The translations under genes were made by a program, and so were the position numbers. Below the pieces are notes generated by a model. The model worked only from the letters and a program-made list of their open reading frames with translations, had not been told where the DNA came from and did no database searches. From Prevotella sp. (GTDB lineage: Bacteria > Bacteroidota > Bacteroidia > Bacteroidales > Bacteroidaceae), in assembly GCA_017619445.1 (NCBI GenBank), contig JAFZSI010000022.1:1-57932 (forward strand): DNA of 57,932 nt, written 5' to 3'. Positions 1 through 8,846 of this stretch are shown here, in pieces (position 1 is the first letter of the stretch; each line of letters begins with the position of its first letter).

Positions 1-896
1 ATGAACTCTACCGCGTGATCGGTCCCGATGAGGACGTTCCCGCTGGTGATATCGGCGTAGGTGGCCGTGAGGTTGGCTATCTGTTCGGACAGTACAAGAA
101 ACTCACCCACCAATTCCAGGGTGTGCTGACCGGTAAGGGAATCCCCTTCGGTGGTTCACTGATCCGTCCTGAGGCTACTGGTTATGGTACCGTATATTTC
201 CTCACTTCCATGCTCGCCACACGCGGCATTGAGCTCGCAGGCAAGAAAGTGCTCATCTCGGGTGCTGGTAACGTGGCACAGTATGCTGCTGAGAAGTGTC
301 TGCAGCTGGGTGCTACCGTGCTGACCATGAGCGACTCTGACGGTTACATCTACGACCCCGACGGAATCGACCGTGCAAAGCTCGACTACATCATGGAGCT
401 GAAGAACGTGGAGCGCGGACGTATCAAGGAGTATGTTGAGGAATATCCGACAGCTGTTTATCACGAGGGCAAGCGCCCCTGGTATGAGAAGGCCGATATT
501 GCCCTGCCTTGTGCAACACAGAACGAAATCAACGGCGAAGAGGCAGCCGCACTCGTTAAGAACGGAGTTATTGCCGTTGCAGAGGGTGCCAACATGCCTA
601 CCCTTCCCGAGGCCATCAAGATATTCCAGGATGCCAAACTGCTCTACTCTCCGGGTAAGGCCAGCAACGCCGGTGGTGTATCGGTATCAGGTCTTGAGAT
701 GAGCCAGAACTCTGAGCGTCTGTCTTGGACAGCCAAGGAGGTTGACGACTATCTGAAGCGCATCATGAACGACATTCACGAGAACTGCGTGAAGTATGGC
801 ACTGAGAAAGACGGCTACATCAACTACGTGAAGGGTGCCAACGTGGCAGGCTTCATGAAGGTTGCCAAGGCCATGATGGCTCAGGGCATCGTATAA
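1..896 (+). CDS. gdhA: NADP-type glutamate dehydrogenase, 3' part (5' end outside window)
   Basis: The frame is open from base 3, so about 298 C-terminal residues are visible; the family is near 445 residues, so roughly a third is missing upstream. The enzyme interconverts 2-oxoglutarate plus ammonium and glutamate in the cytoplasm, the main ammonia assimilation step in this group. The visible part begins with the conserved segment RVIGPDEDVPAGDIGVGGRE, then the Rossmann dinucleotide-binding motif (SGAGNVAQYA), and PCATQNEINGEEA and SNAGGVSVSGLEMSQN, typical of hexameric bacterial GdhA. NADP rather than NAD preference is inferred from overall similarity to GdhA and cannot be settled without the N-terminal half. 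A strong terminator follows at 963-1007, so the gene ends its transcript alone. Confidence 0.95.
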   Translation, partial: ELYRVIGPDEDVPAGDIGVGGREVGYLFGQYKKLTHQFQGVLTGKGIPFGGSLIRPEATGYGTVYFLTSMLATRGIELAGKKVLISGAGNVAQYAAEKCLQLGATVLTMSDSDGYIYDPDGIDRAKLDYIMELKNVERGRIKEYVEEYPTAVYHEGKRPWYEKADIALPCATQNEINGEEAAALVKNGVIAVAEGANMPTLPEAIKIFQDAKLLYSPGKASNAGGVSVSGLEMSQNSERLSWTAKEVDDYLKRIMNDIHENCVKYGTEKDGYINYVKGANVAGFMKVAKAMMAQGIV

Positions 897-962
897 GCAA
901 TTTGCAAGCCATAGCAAAGTAAGTATAACAACATCGAAAATTTTCTAAGAACTAATTCAGCA

Positions 963-1007
963 GAGCCGCGGACAGACACATGATGTGTTGCCCGCGGCTC
1001 GCTTTTT
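963..1007 (+). terminator. Rho-independent terminator after gdhA
   Basis: A nine-base-pair perfect stem (GAGCCGCGG with CCGCGGCTC) has the inner palindrome ACACATGATGTGT in its loop and is followed by GCTTTTT. Confidence 0.85.
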
Positions 1008-1080
1008 ATCTGCCCTATTACATCGTTCAGAGAAATGAAACCTCGTTCTGGAGTAGTAACGCTATGCTTTATTTCCGTAA

Positions 1081-1190
1081 ACCTATGAGTTACGAGAACA
1101 AAGTGCCTCTTTACAATTCCAGAGTGCCACTTTACGAGAACAAAGTGCCACTTTACGTTCAAATTTTCTAGAAAATTCGTACGTAACGTT
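1081..1190. repeat. Dispersed repeat family 1, copy 1 (TCTAGA-centred palindrome)
   Basis: AATTTTCTAGAAAATT (1162-1177) is a perfect 16-bp palindrome. It is preceded by three imperfect units of the form AAAGTGCCACTTTACG and followed by a GTAA-containing arm. The same architecture recurs at six other places in the window, always in gaps at gene 3' ends. With the terminators either side, this accounts for the gap 897-1322. Confidence 0.8.
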
Positions 1191-1218
1191 TGGAGATATA
1201 AAACTGGTGTTGGAAGAC

Positions 1219-1287
1219 ACAAAAACAACGCTCGGCGTTGCAAGCAAATTCTCAAGTGGAATTTGGAAACAACGCCGAGCGTTGTTT
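1219..1287 (-). terminator. Terminator of the bamD-rpoZ-DUF4293 operon
   Basis: An 18-bp perfect inverted repeat (1223-1240 with 1270-1287, built on ACAACGCTCGGCGTTG) lies downstream of the DUF4293 stop codon. Read on the minus strand the stem is followed by a run of five Ts. Confidence 0.8.
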
Positions 1288-1322
1288 ATGGTTTCGGCAG
1301 TAGGCTGCTTATCTGCTTATGC

Positions 1323-1772
1323 TCATCTAATCCTGTCGGCTGCCCTGACCAGGGCTTCGTCTGCGAGGATGGCCCTGCGGGCCATGAAATAGAAGATGAG
1401 TGCAACGAGCGGGAAGGCTGCGGCAATGGCCACCCGGAAGGAGCCTGCCGAAGCAATCTTGCTGAACACGGCATAGATGGCATACCATCCAAGAATAAGC
1501 ATCATGAGCAGCAGACACAGGCGAGCCTGCAGCTTGCGATTCTTATAAGCGAAAATGGTGGCCACGTTGATGGGTGCCGTGGTCAACAAAACGGCGAACA
1601 AAGGCCAAACTGCGAGGTGGCGCGCTCCGTTGCCGTCAACGAGCCACAGATTGAACATCTGGTCGCTCACGCCCATGCCTTGCGGCACGAAGGTTGCTAC
1701 GGGCATGCACAGACATGCAATGGTGAGCACCAATGCAACGAGCAGAAAGAGTGTTTGTTTGCGCTGTATCAT
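1323..1772 (-). CDS. DUF4293 family membrane protein
   Basis: A roughly 149-residue protein with four predicted membrane helices (about residues 6-26, 53-75, 82-104 and 111-130) and a short charged C-terminus. It matches the Bacteroidetes family DUF4293, whose members sit behind rpoZ; no biochemical role is established. The ATG at 1772, giving the family-typical start MIQRKQT, is preferred. A GTG at 1778 would instead overlap the rpoZ stop codon. Third gene of the bamD-rpoZ-DUF4293 operon, ending just before the terminator at 1219-1287. Confidence 0.85.
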   Translation of the reverse strand: MIQRKQTLFLLVALVLTIACLCMPVATFVPQGMGVSDQMFNLWLVDGNGARHLAVWPLFAVLLTTAPINVATIFAYKNRKLQARLCLLLMMLILGWYAIYAVFSKIASAGSFRVAIAAAFPLVALIFYFMARRAILADEALVRAADRIR

Positions 1773-1774
1773 AA

Positions 1775-2110
1775 TCACTCGATATTGTCTTTATCCTTCG
1801 ACGGGTCGCGGAAATAGATGTTTCCGTCGATGAACTCCTGCGTTGCCAAGAGTGTGGGCTTCGGCAGTTTCTCGTAGTAGCGCGAGATTTCAATCTGCTC
1901 GCGGTTTTCAAACACTTCTTCGAGGCTATCGTTGTAAGAGGCAAACTCTGCCAGTTTCTTGCTCAAGTCTTGCTTGATTTCAACTGAAATCTGGTTGGCG
2001 CGCTTTGCAATAATGGCAACACTCTCGTAAATATTGCCGGTTTCATCGCAAAGATCCATGATGTTGCGGGTAACGGTGTTTACTGGAGCTTTTGATTTCT
2101 TGTAATCCAT
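1775..2110 (-). CDS. rpoZ: RNA polymerase omega subunit (RpoZ/Rpb6 type)
   Basis: A 111-residue protein starting MDYKKSKAP with the central segment IIAKRANQISVEIKQDL, the signature of the Bacteroidetes omega/Rpb6-like subunit. Omega wraps the beta-prime C-terminal region and helps RNA polymerase assembly. The tail ISRYYEKLPKPTL is also typical of the Bacteroidetes form, which is longer than proteobacterial omega. It is the middle gene of the operon, 63 bp after bamD and abutting DUF4293, the usual arrangement in this phylum. Confidence 0.93.
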   Translation of the reverse strand: MDYKKSKAPVNTVTRNIMDLCDETGNIYESVAIIAKRANQISVEIKQDLSKKLAEFASYNDSLEEVFENREQIEISRYYEKLPKPTLLATQEFIDGNIYFRDPSKDKDNIE

Positions 2111-2173
2111 AAATCTTTTTCTGTGATATTATTAAATAGCTTTTTCTTGTTATTTCAAACGGTAGTTTGCGGC

Positions 2174-3040
2174 TTAAGAGTCGGGTGTCAGGTCGGCTTC
2201 ATCCTCATCTGTTACGTTGCCAGTATGCTTTTTGCACGATTTTATCAGCTTTTCAGCCAGCTGTCGCTGTGCAGATTCGGGATATTCGTTGATGAAACCG
2301 TAGCATTCGTCCTCTGCGTCGCGATAACGGTCGAGTTTTTTGGCCTCAATACTGTTCTGAGCCAGCGCATACTTGCTTTTCATGATGAGCAGGGCAAAGT
2401 CTTCGCGGTGGCTTGAGTAGGGATAGTCTTTCAAAGCGTTCTGCGCCGTCACGATACAAGCCTCGTAGTTGCTCTCGCCAAAGCCGTTGCAATTGCCGAA
2501 ATAGGGACCGAGGTTGTAATAGAGCTGCGCGGAGAACAGTTCCTTGAGCACCAGTTTGTCTTGCAGCGAGAACAGGCGTTCCTGAGCCTTGCGCCGGAGG
2601 GGTGACTGTGAGAACAAATCCAGGAATTCCTGGAAAGCTGCTATCGACTGTACGGTTGGCGTCTGGTCAAGTCGCGGTTCGGGCGTGCTTTTGTAGAGAC
2701 TCTCGCCGGTATAGAATGAGGAGAGTTCTGCATAGGTGCCTTTGGGGTAGGACTGATAGTATTTGCGGAAGGTCATCGAGGCACTCTCATAGTCGCCATA
2801 GCAATACTGAGCCATAGCAAGCATGTAGAGACACTCCTCGCCGTTGTCGGTGCCTTTGGTTATGTGGATGAGCGGTTCAAGCAGCGTGATGGCACGCTGG
2901 TATTTGCCACGGACGAAACATTCCTTGGCATACTCGTATTTATATTCGCTATTATCTGATTTATATACCTGATTGAATTCGTTGACACACCCAGTAAGAA
3001 TGGCGGCAACGACCATCAGTAAACACGATATTTTCTTCAT
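2174..3040 (-). CDS. bamD: Outer membrane assembly lipoprotein BamD
   Basis: A 288-residue lipoprotein with signal MKKISCLLMVVAAILTGC (lipobox LTGC, cysteine 18) followed by TPR-like helical repeats such as AKECFVRGKYQRAITLLEPL and AMAQYCYGDYESASMTFRKYY. It matches BamD/YfiO, the periplasmic partner of BamA in outer membrane protein insertion. The ATG at 3040 is chosen because a -7 box lies at 3059-3066, which puts the longer frame (from 3088) upstream of the transcript start. It is longer than E. coli BamD and has an acidic C-terminal tail (DEDEADL), as is usual in Bacteroidetes. First gene of the operon with rpoZ. Confidence 0.93.
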   Translation of the reverse strand: MKKISCLLMVVAAILTGCVNEFNQVYKSDNSEYKYEYAKECFVRGKYQRAITLLEPLIHITKGTDNGEECLYMLAMAQYCYGDYESASMTFRKYYQSYPKGTYAELSSFYTGESLYKSTPEPRLDQTPTVQSIAAFQEFLDLFSQSPLRRKAQERLFSLQDKLVLKELFSAQLYYNLGPYFGNCNGFGESNYEACIVTAQNALKDYPYSSHREDFALLIMKSKYALAQNSIEAKKLDRYRDAEDECYGFINEYPESAQRQLAEKLIKSCKKHTGNVTDEDEADLTPDS

Positions 3041-3058
3041 ATACTGCAATTTGACTTG

Positions 3059-3066
3059 CAAAAGTA
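3059..3066 (-). promoter_or_regulatory. -7 box of the bamD operon promoter
   Basis: On the minus strand it reads TACTTTTG, matching Bacteroidetes TAnnTTTG. It implies a leader of about 15 nt before the ATG at 3040 and decides the bamD start. Confidence 0.7.
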
Positions 3067-3152
3067 CATATAATTCCAATAATGACAAAGCAAACTAAAG
3101 TTTTTTTTGCAAAAAACACCGTCTATGCAACCTATATTACGATGTTTTTTAC

Positions 3153-3160
3153 TATTTTTG
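3153..3160 (+). promoter_or_regulatory. -7 box of the uvrB promoter
   Basis: TATTTTTG matches TAnnTTTG and lies divergent from the bamD promoter about 90 bp away. It falls inside the longest uvrB frame, so the true start is at or after 3181. Confidence 0.65.
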
Positions 3161-3213
3161 CAAGCCAAAGCACCCGCAAAATGGTGTTTCAACTGAACAA
3201 TTCAACCGGACAG

Positions 3214-5271
3214 ATGAATTTCAAGCTCACTTCAAAATTCAAACCCACAGGCGACCAGCCGGAGGCAATACGCCAGCTTACAGAAGGGCTCAACCGGGGC
3301 GACCGGGCACAGGTGTTGCTCGGCGTAACTGGCTCGGGAAAGACCTTCACGGTGGCAAATGTCATTGCCAACATCAACCGCCCTACCCTCATTCTGAGCC
3401 ACAACAAAACACTTGCGGCGCAACTGTATGAGGAAATGAAAGGATTTTTCCCCGAAAACGCCGTTGAATACTACGTTTCTTACTACGATTACTATCAGCC
3501 GGAGGCCTATCTGCCCGCCACCGACACTTATATTGAAAAAGACCTCTCAATCAACGATGAAATCGACCGTTTGCGACTCTCGGCAGTCTCTGCGCTGCTC
3601 TCCGGACGCAAGGATGTGGTGGTGGTGTCTTCCGTGTCGTGCATCTACGGCATGGGTGGCCCCACAAGCATGGCCAATAGCGTCATCACGTTGCAAAAAG
3701 GACAGCGGCTCGACCGCAATATGTTTCTCCGGCAGCTGGTTGATGCCCTTTATGTGCGCAACGACATCGACCTGCAACGAGGCAATTTCCGTGTGAAGGG
3801 CGACACAGTGGATGTGTTCATGGCCTATAGCGAGAACATTCTGCGCGTAACGTTCTGGGACGATGAGATTGATGCCATAGAAGAACTCGATGCGCTGACC
3901 ATGCACCGACTCGGCTCGTTCAACGATTATCAGGTCTATCCCGCCAATCTGTTTGTCACTTCCAAAGAGCAGACAGAAAAGGCTATCCGACAGATTCAGG
4001 ACGACCTGGTGCAGCAAATTGAATTCTTTACCGAAATTGGCGATAGCATTAAGGCTCAGCGAATTAAGGAGCGAGTTGAATACGATATTGAAATGATAAA
4101 AGAGCTTGGCCATTGCTCAGGCATTGAGAACTATTCGCGCTATTTTGACGGCCGCGAGGCTGGACAAAAGCCCTATTGTCTGCTCGACTTCTTCCCCGAC
4201 GACTATCTGCTGGTTATTGATGAAAGCCACGTCAGCGTTCCCCAGCTCAACGCTATGTATGGCGGCGACCGGGCGCGCAAGACCAATCTGGTGGAATTTG
4301 GATTCCGCCTGCCGGCAGCCTTCGACAACCGTCCGCTGCGCTTCGAGGAGTTTCAGCAGATGGTAAACCAGGTAATTTATGTTTCTGCTACGCCCGCTGA
4401 CTTCGAACTGAACGAGGCTGAAGGCATTGTAGTCGAACAACTCATCAGGCCTACGGGATTGTTGGACCCCGAAATAGAGGTTCGGCCAAGCGAAAACCAG
4501 ATTGACGACCTGCTGGAGGAGATTTTGGTGAGAAGCGAGCGCGACGAGCGCGTGCTGGTAACCACCCTCACTAAACGCATGGCTGAGGAACTGACCGAGT
4601 ATCTGCTGAACCACGACATTCGCGCCAACTATATTCATAGCGATGTGGCCACCCTCGACCGCGTACAAATCATGAGCGACCTTCGCGCCGGACGTTACGA
4701 CGTGCTCGTCGGCGTTAATCTGCTTCGCGAGGGGCTTGACCTGCCCGAAGTCTCGCTCGTGGCCATTCTGGACGCCGATAAAGAGGGATTTCTTCGCTCT
4801 CACCGCAGTCTCACACAGACAGCTGGACGCGCGGCAAGAAATGTGAACGGAAAGGTGATTATGTATGCCGACACCATTACGCAAAGTATGCAACTGACCA
4901 TCAACGAAACGCTGCGCAGACGCTCAAAACAGCTGAAATATAACGATGAACACGGCATAACGCCTCAACAGATAGTCAAGGATATCAAGCATACGCTGTC
5001 GGCAAAAACGGAAGATTTGTCGCCCGATGCCCGCGAAATCAGATTGGCAGCCTTTAAATCACAAACAGAAAGACAAGGCGGCATTGCCGCAGAAAGCGGT
5101 GTATTCGCAGCCGACCCGATTGTGCGCCGCATGACTCGCGAACAACTCGAGAAAAGCATCCAGGAAACAACCCGTTTGATGAAACAGGCTGCCAAGCAGC
5201 TTGATTTTATTCAGGCTGCCCAATACCGCGATGAAATCATCAGGTTACAGAACCAATTGGAAATGAAATGA
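3214..5271 (+). CDS. uvrB: Excinuclease ABC subunit B
   Basis: A 685-residue DNA-damage-recognition helicase of nucleotide excision repair; it receives the lesion from UvrA and recruits UvrC. It shows the N-terminal MNFKLTSKFKPTGDQPEAI, the Walker A motif GVTGSGKT (37-44), the beta-hairpin region YYDYYQPEAYLP, the Walker B-like DESHVS, helicase motifs in the C-terminal half (LREGLDLPEVSL, QTAGRAARN), and a C-terminal UVR motif near residues 645-685 that contacts UvrC. The ATG at 3214 gives the family-typical start; the frame extends to 3082, but the -7 box at 3153 rules out most of that. An ATG at 3181 remains possible. Monocistronic. Confidence 0.97.
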   Translation: MNFKLTSKFKPTGDQPEAIRQLTEGLNRGDRAQVLLGVTGSGKTFTVANVIANINRPTLILSHNKTLAAQLYEEMKGFFPENAVEYYVSYYDYYQPEAYLPATDTYIEKDLSINDEIDRLRLSAVSALLSGRKDVVVVSSVSCIYGMGGPTSMANSVITLQKGQRLDRNMFLRQLVDALYVRNDIDLQRGNFRVKGDTVDVFMAYSENILRVTFWDDEIDAIEELDALTMHRLGSFNDYQVYPANLFVTSKEQTEKAIRQIQDDLVQQIEFFTEIGDSIKAQRIKERVEYDIEMIKELGHCSGIENYSRYFDGREAGQKPYCLLDFFPDDYLLVIDESHVSVPQLNAMYGGDRARKTNLVEFGFRLPAAFDNRPLRFEEFQQMVNQVIYVSATPADFELNEAEGIVVEQLIRPTGLLDPEIEVRPSENQIDDLLEEILVRSERDERVLVTTLTKRMAEELTEYLLNHDIRANYIHSDVATLDRVQIMSDLRAGRYDVLVGVNLLREGLDLPEVSLVAILDADKEGFLRSHRSLTQTAGRAARNVNGKVIMYADTITQSMQLTINETLRRRSKQLKYNDEHGITPQQIVKDIKHTLSAKTEDLSPDAREIRLAAFKSQTERQGGIAAESGVFAADPIVRRMTREQLEKSIQETTRLMKQAAKQLDFIQAAQYRDEIIRLQNQLEMK

Positions 5272-5337
5272 GCATCAGCAAAGGGTCAAAATAGCGTTAA
5301 ATAATGCTTAATCTGCCGATGTTCAGCCATAAATTAG

Positions 5338-5345
5338 TACTTTTG
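5338..5345 (+). promoter_or_regulatory. -7 box of the DUF4468 gene promoter
   Basis: TACTTTTG ends only eight bases before the ATG at 5354, so the transcript is nearly leaderless. Confidence 0.65.
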
Positions 5346-5353
5346 CAACTGTT

Positions 5354-6226
5354 ATGAGAAAATTCTTTTTCACATTGATGCTTTGTCTGCCGCTTTTAGG
5401 ACATGCACAGACAACAGTTACCGAGGCTCAACAGAAAGCTGCCGAGGCTAAACGAATGGCTGAAGAGGCTGCTCGCAAGGCCGAGGAAGCCCGCATTGCC
5501 GCGCTGAAAGCTGAGGAGGCCGCAAAAGAGGCTGAGGCTGCCCGCGCCCTGGCTGAAAAAGCACAGGCTGAGGCAGAAGCCAACGCTGCCCGCAACGTGG
5601 CAAAAGAGGTTGAGCAGAAAACTGTAATCGAGAAAACTTCTGAGGAAAAGAATGCCGAAATAAGCAAATGGGCTGAGCAAGCCAAGGCTGCTCCCAAATC
5701 CCCATCGGCACCTGAAGTGAATTACATGGAAGGGGCTGTGCCAGAAAATGACGGAAAGGTGGAGTGGAAACTTTCTCTCGACATTCCAGGACTCGGTGCC
5801 AACGACATTTTCGACAAGACCGGACAGCTTATCTATGAAATGACCCAGGGCGCAAACCAGACGGAGAACAGCCGAATTGTAATTACCGACAAGGAGAACC
5901 ACACCATAGCTGCCACATTTCAAGAAATGCTGGTTTTAGCCAAACGCGCGCTGTCGCTCGACGAGACAGAATTCCACTACACCTTGCATGCACAATGCCA
6001 GGACGGCCATCTTGACCTTACCATGTGCCGCATCAGCTACCTCTACGAGGCCAACCGCGGCAAGGGTACGCGCTATAAGGCCGAAGAGTGGATTACCGAT
6101 AAGTATTCGATGAACAAAGCCAAGACCAGGCTATTCCCCGTGTCGGGAAAATTCCGCAGAAGTACCATCGACCGAAAGGACGAAATCTTCAACATGGTAA
6201 AGGCAAGGTTCAACGCAACCAAATAA
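5354..6226 (+). CDS. Secreted DUF4468 protein with Ala/Glu-rich coiled coil
   Basis: A 290-residue exported protein: signal peptide MRKFFFTLMLCLPLLGHAQ (1-19), then an Ala/Glu/Lys-rich heptad-like stretch (about 24-115) predicted to be a long helix or coiled coil, then a globular domain (about 135-290) resembling DUF4468. The globular part has a beta-rich pattern, SRIVITDKENHTIAATFQEM and HYTLHAQCQDGHLDLTM. The family is Bacteroidetes-specific and of unknown function. It leads a short cluster with a small membrane protein (28 bp downstream) and a putative porin, so an envelope role is plausible by context only. A tether or spacer role for the helical tract is an inference. Confidence 0.8.
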   Translation: MRKFFFTLMLCLPLLGHAQTTVTEAQQKAAEAKRMAEEAARKAEEARIAALKAEEAAKEAEAARALAEKAQAEAEANAARNVAKEVEQKTVIEKTSEEKNAEISKWAEQAKAAPKSPSAPEVNYMEGAVPENDGKVEWKLSLDIPGLGANDIFDKTGQLIYEMTQGANQTENSRIVITDKENHTIAATFQEMLVLAKRALSLDETEFHYTLHAQCQDGHLDLTMCRISYLYEANRGKGTRYKAEEWITDKYSMNKAKTRLFPVSGKFRRSTIDRKDEIFNMVKARFNATK

Positions 6227-6254
6227 TAACATTCATTCAGCCACATACATCATT

Positions 6255-6443
6255 ATGCACAGAAACGACCGTAAGGAAGACAAATATCTGAAAGTAAGAA
6301 ACATTCTGAACACCATTTTCGTGGTGGGAGCTGCCGTAGGAATGGGCGTCTATTTTTGGGGCAGCAGAACCGTTGGCACCATCATCATACTTGTTTCAAT
6401 GGCCATCAAGATGGTTGAGTGCGTATTGCGTTTCATGAAATGA
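6255..6443 (+). CDS. Small two-helix membrane protein
   Basis: A 62-residue protein with a charged N-terminus (MHRNDRKEDKYLKVRN) and two hydrophobic helices, about 17-35 and 40-58. No function is recognised. It lies 28 bp after the DUF4468 gene and 38 bp before the putative porin on the same strand, so it is probably co-transcribed. Its reality is supported by position, a sensible ATG and membrane-protein composition rather than by a known family. Confidence 0.65.
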   Translation: MHRNDRKEDKYLKVRNILNTIFVVGAAVGMGVYFWGSRTVGTIIILVSMAIKMVECVLRFMK

Positions 6444-6481
6444 ATGCACCAGTCTTTGCCATCCAACCAAAGCATCATGCA

Positions 6482-8809
6482 ATGAACAGACTTTCCTTTT
6501 TATTCATATTGTTCATAATTGTTGTCACCGCAAGTGCTCAAGACTTCAACGAGCTAAGGGATGACGGCACCTTCACGTCGGCTGATGACAACCGCACCAC
6601 CATGAACCGCGACACAACAAAGACTAAAAAGGAAATACCCATCGGACTGAAAGTTTGGACAGTTGACGGGCGATTTGGTGACCGCACGCCTGCTGTACCA
6701 GATACCCTGTCAGAGATGTTCATGAACACCATTTTCACAACCGGATTGCGTGGCGAGTACAACACGACGGGCAATTTAGGTGCCCCGCGCCTCAACCGCA
6801 TCTTCACAGACAGGGCTGAGCCCCAGCAATTCATTTTCACACAACCCTACGACTACTTCGTGATTGATCCGGACAAGTATCATTTCACCAACACCCTCTC
6901 GCCCATCACCAACCTCAACTACAACACTTGTGGCGACCGCACCAACGGCGAAGACCACCTGAAAGTGAGGTTTGCCGTCAATGCTGGCCAGCGCATAGGC
7001 ATAGGTTTCAAATTCGATTACATCTATGCGCGAGGCTACTATGCCAACCAAAGTGCCGCACACTTCAACTACACGTTCCACACCTCCTATCTTGGCGACC
7101 GCTATCAGGCCCACCTGCTCATGAGCACCAACCACCAGAAAGTGGCTGAAAACGGCGGAATCACCGAGGACGACTACATCACGCACCCCGAAATCTACAG
7201 CGAGAACTACAGCACGTTGGAAATACCCACCACCCTCCAGAAAAACTGGAACCGCAACGACAACCAGCACGTGTTTTTCAGCCATCGCTATAGCTTGGGA
7301 TTCAACCGCGAGGTTCCCATGAACGATGAGGAAATCGAGGCAAGGAAATTCGCCATTGCCGCCGAGAAAGCCAAAGAGGCGAAAAAAGAGCGTGAGAAGC
7401 TCAGAAAAGAGGCAAAGAAAAAAGGCATCTCGGTGGCCGACCTGCAAAAAAGAAACAGCGGAAAGGATTTCTCCGGACGACCCGATAATGCCAAGATTGT
7501 GGGCATGGAAGCACCTGCAGACTCAACGGCTTCAGACACCACCCGCATCAAGATAGACGGCGAGGAAGCGCTCGCCAAGATGGTGGAAAAAGAAAAAAAG
7601 AGCGAGGACACTACGTGGATGAAAAAAGAGTTCGTCCCCGTGACAAGCATCATCCACACCGCCACGCTCGACAACTACCGACGCATTTTCCAGGCATACG
7701 AAACGCCCGCTTACTTCTATCGCAACACCTATATCAATAACGGCATTCTTGCCGGCGACTCCATCTACGACAAGACCAAACACCTGCGTCTGCGCAACAC
7801 GGTAGCACTCGCCATGCTCGAAGGTTTCAACAAATGGATGAAAATGGGACTGAAAATCTTTGCCACCCACGACATGCGCCGCTTTGAGATGCCCGACACA
7901 GCCGAGACACAATTCCGCACATTCAACGAACACACCGTGAGCATCGGCGGACAGTTGGTTAAGACACAAGGCTCGTTGCTTCACTACAACATAACCGCAG
8001 AAACATGGGTTGTGGGCGAAGATGCCGGACAGCTACACATCGACGGCAACGCCGACGTGAACTTCAAATTCCTTGGCGACACCGTGCAGCTTGCCGCCCG
8101 TGCATACGTACACCACAACAACCCCACTTTCTTCTACCGCAAATACCACTCGAAGCATCTCTGGTGGGATAACGATGACATGAAGAAAGAGCTTAGGACC
8201 CATATCGAAGGCATTTTCAGCTACAGCAAGACCGACACACGCCTGCGCATTGCCGTTGACGACATAGAAAACTACACCTATTTCACCAACAGCTATACGC
8301 TCGACAAAATGGACCAGCAACGGTACAACACAGTCGCCGTCAAACAAAGCTCCGAGAACATCGCGCTTTTCACGGCTGCCCTCGAGCAAAACCTGAAACT
8401 GGGCATCATCAACTGGCAGAACGTCATCACCTACCAGAAATCAAGCAACAAAGACATACTGCCCGTGCCCGACCTTAACATCTACTCCAACCTGTTCCTC
8501 AAGTTCAGGGTGGCACACGTGCTCGATATTGACCTCGGAGCCGATGTGCGCTACTTCACAAAATACTACGGCCACAGCTATTTCCCACTGCTCGGCCAGT
8601 TCACCGTACAAGACCCCGAGAACGAACGCGTGGAAATTGGCAACTACCCCGTCGTGAATGTCTATGCCAACATGAACCTCAAGCACACCCGCTTCTTCAT
8701 CATGATGAGCCACGTCAACGCCTCGGCCGGCAACTATTTCTACACCCCCCACCATCCCCTCAACGGCAGCATCATCCGCTTCGGTCTCAGCTGGAATTTC
8801 TTCAACTAA
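6482..8809 (+). CDS. Putative porin (Porin_10-like outer membrane barrel)
   Basis: A 775-residue outer membrane protein with a signal peptide (MNRLSFLFILFIIVVTASAQ) and many alternating aromatic/polar strands ending in an amphipathic strand with C-terminal Phe-Phe-Asn (RFGLSWNFFN), as for beta barrels. It resembles the Bacteroidetes putative porin family. A lysine/glutamate-rich segment (about residues 280-335, EKAKEAKKEREKLRKEAKKK) interrupts the barrel and is probably a large periplasmic or extracellular helical loop. The ATG at 6482 is chosen because it begins the signal peptide; the frame opens earlier, at 6419, overlapping the upstream gene. Substrate unknown. Confidence 0.8.
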   Translation: MNRLSFLFILFIIVVTASAQDFNELRDDGTFTSADDNRTTMNRDTTKTKKEIPIGLKVWTVDGRFGDRTPAVPDTLSEMFMNTIFTTGLRGEYNTTGNLGAPRLNRIFTDRAEPQQFIFTQPYDYFVIDPDKYHFTNTLSPITNLNYNTCGDRTNGEDHLKVRFAVNAGQRIGIGFKFDYIYARGYYANQSAAHFNYTFHTSYLGDRYQAHLLMSTNHQKVAENGGITEDDYITHPEIYSENYSTLEIPTTLQKNWNRNDNQHVFFSHRYSLGFNREVPMNDEEIEARKFAIAAEKAKEAKKEREKLRKEAKKKGISVADLQKRNSGKDFSGRPDNAKIVGMEAPADSTASDTTRIKIDGEEALAKMVEKEKKSEDTTWMKKEFVPVTSIIHTATLDNYRRIFQAYETPAYFYRNTYINNGILAGDSIYDKTKHLRLRNTVALAMLEGFNKWMKMGLKIFATHDMRRFEMPDTAETQFRTFNEHTVSIGGQLVKTQGSLLHYNITAETWVVGEDAGQLHIDGNADVNFKFLGDTVQLAARAYVHHNNPTFFYRKYHSKHLWWDNDDMKKELRTHIEGIFSYSKTDTRLRIAVDDIENYTYFTNSYTLDKMDQQRYNTVAVKQSSENIALFTAALEQNLKLGIINWQNVITYQKSSNKDILPVPDLNIYSNLFLKFRVAHVLDIDLGADVRYFTKYYGHSYFPLLGQFTVQDPENERVEIGNYPVVNVYANMNLKHTRFFIMMSHVNASAGNYFYTPHHPLNGSIIRFGLSWNFFN

Positions 8810-8846
8810 GACTCACATTACCTAAAGACAATCCACATTAAACACG

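Noticed and set aside
8810-8846. Fluoride riboswitch upstream of crcB
   Set aside because: The gap is only 37 bp and shows no GGNGAU-type pseudoknot.
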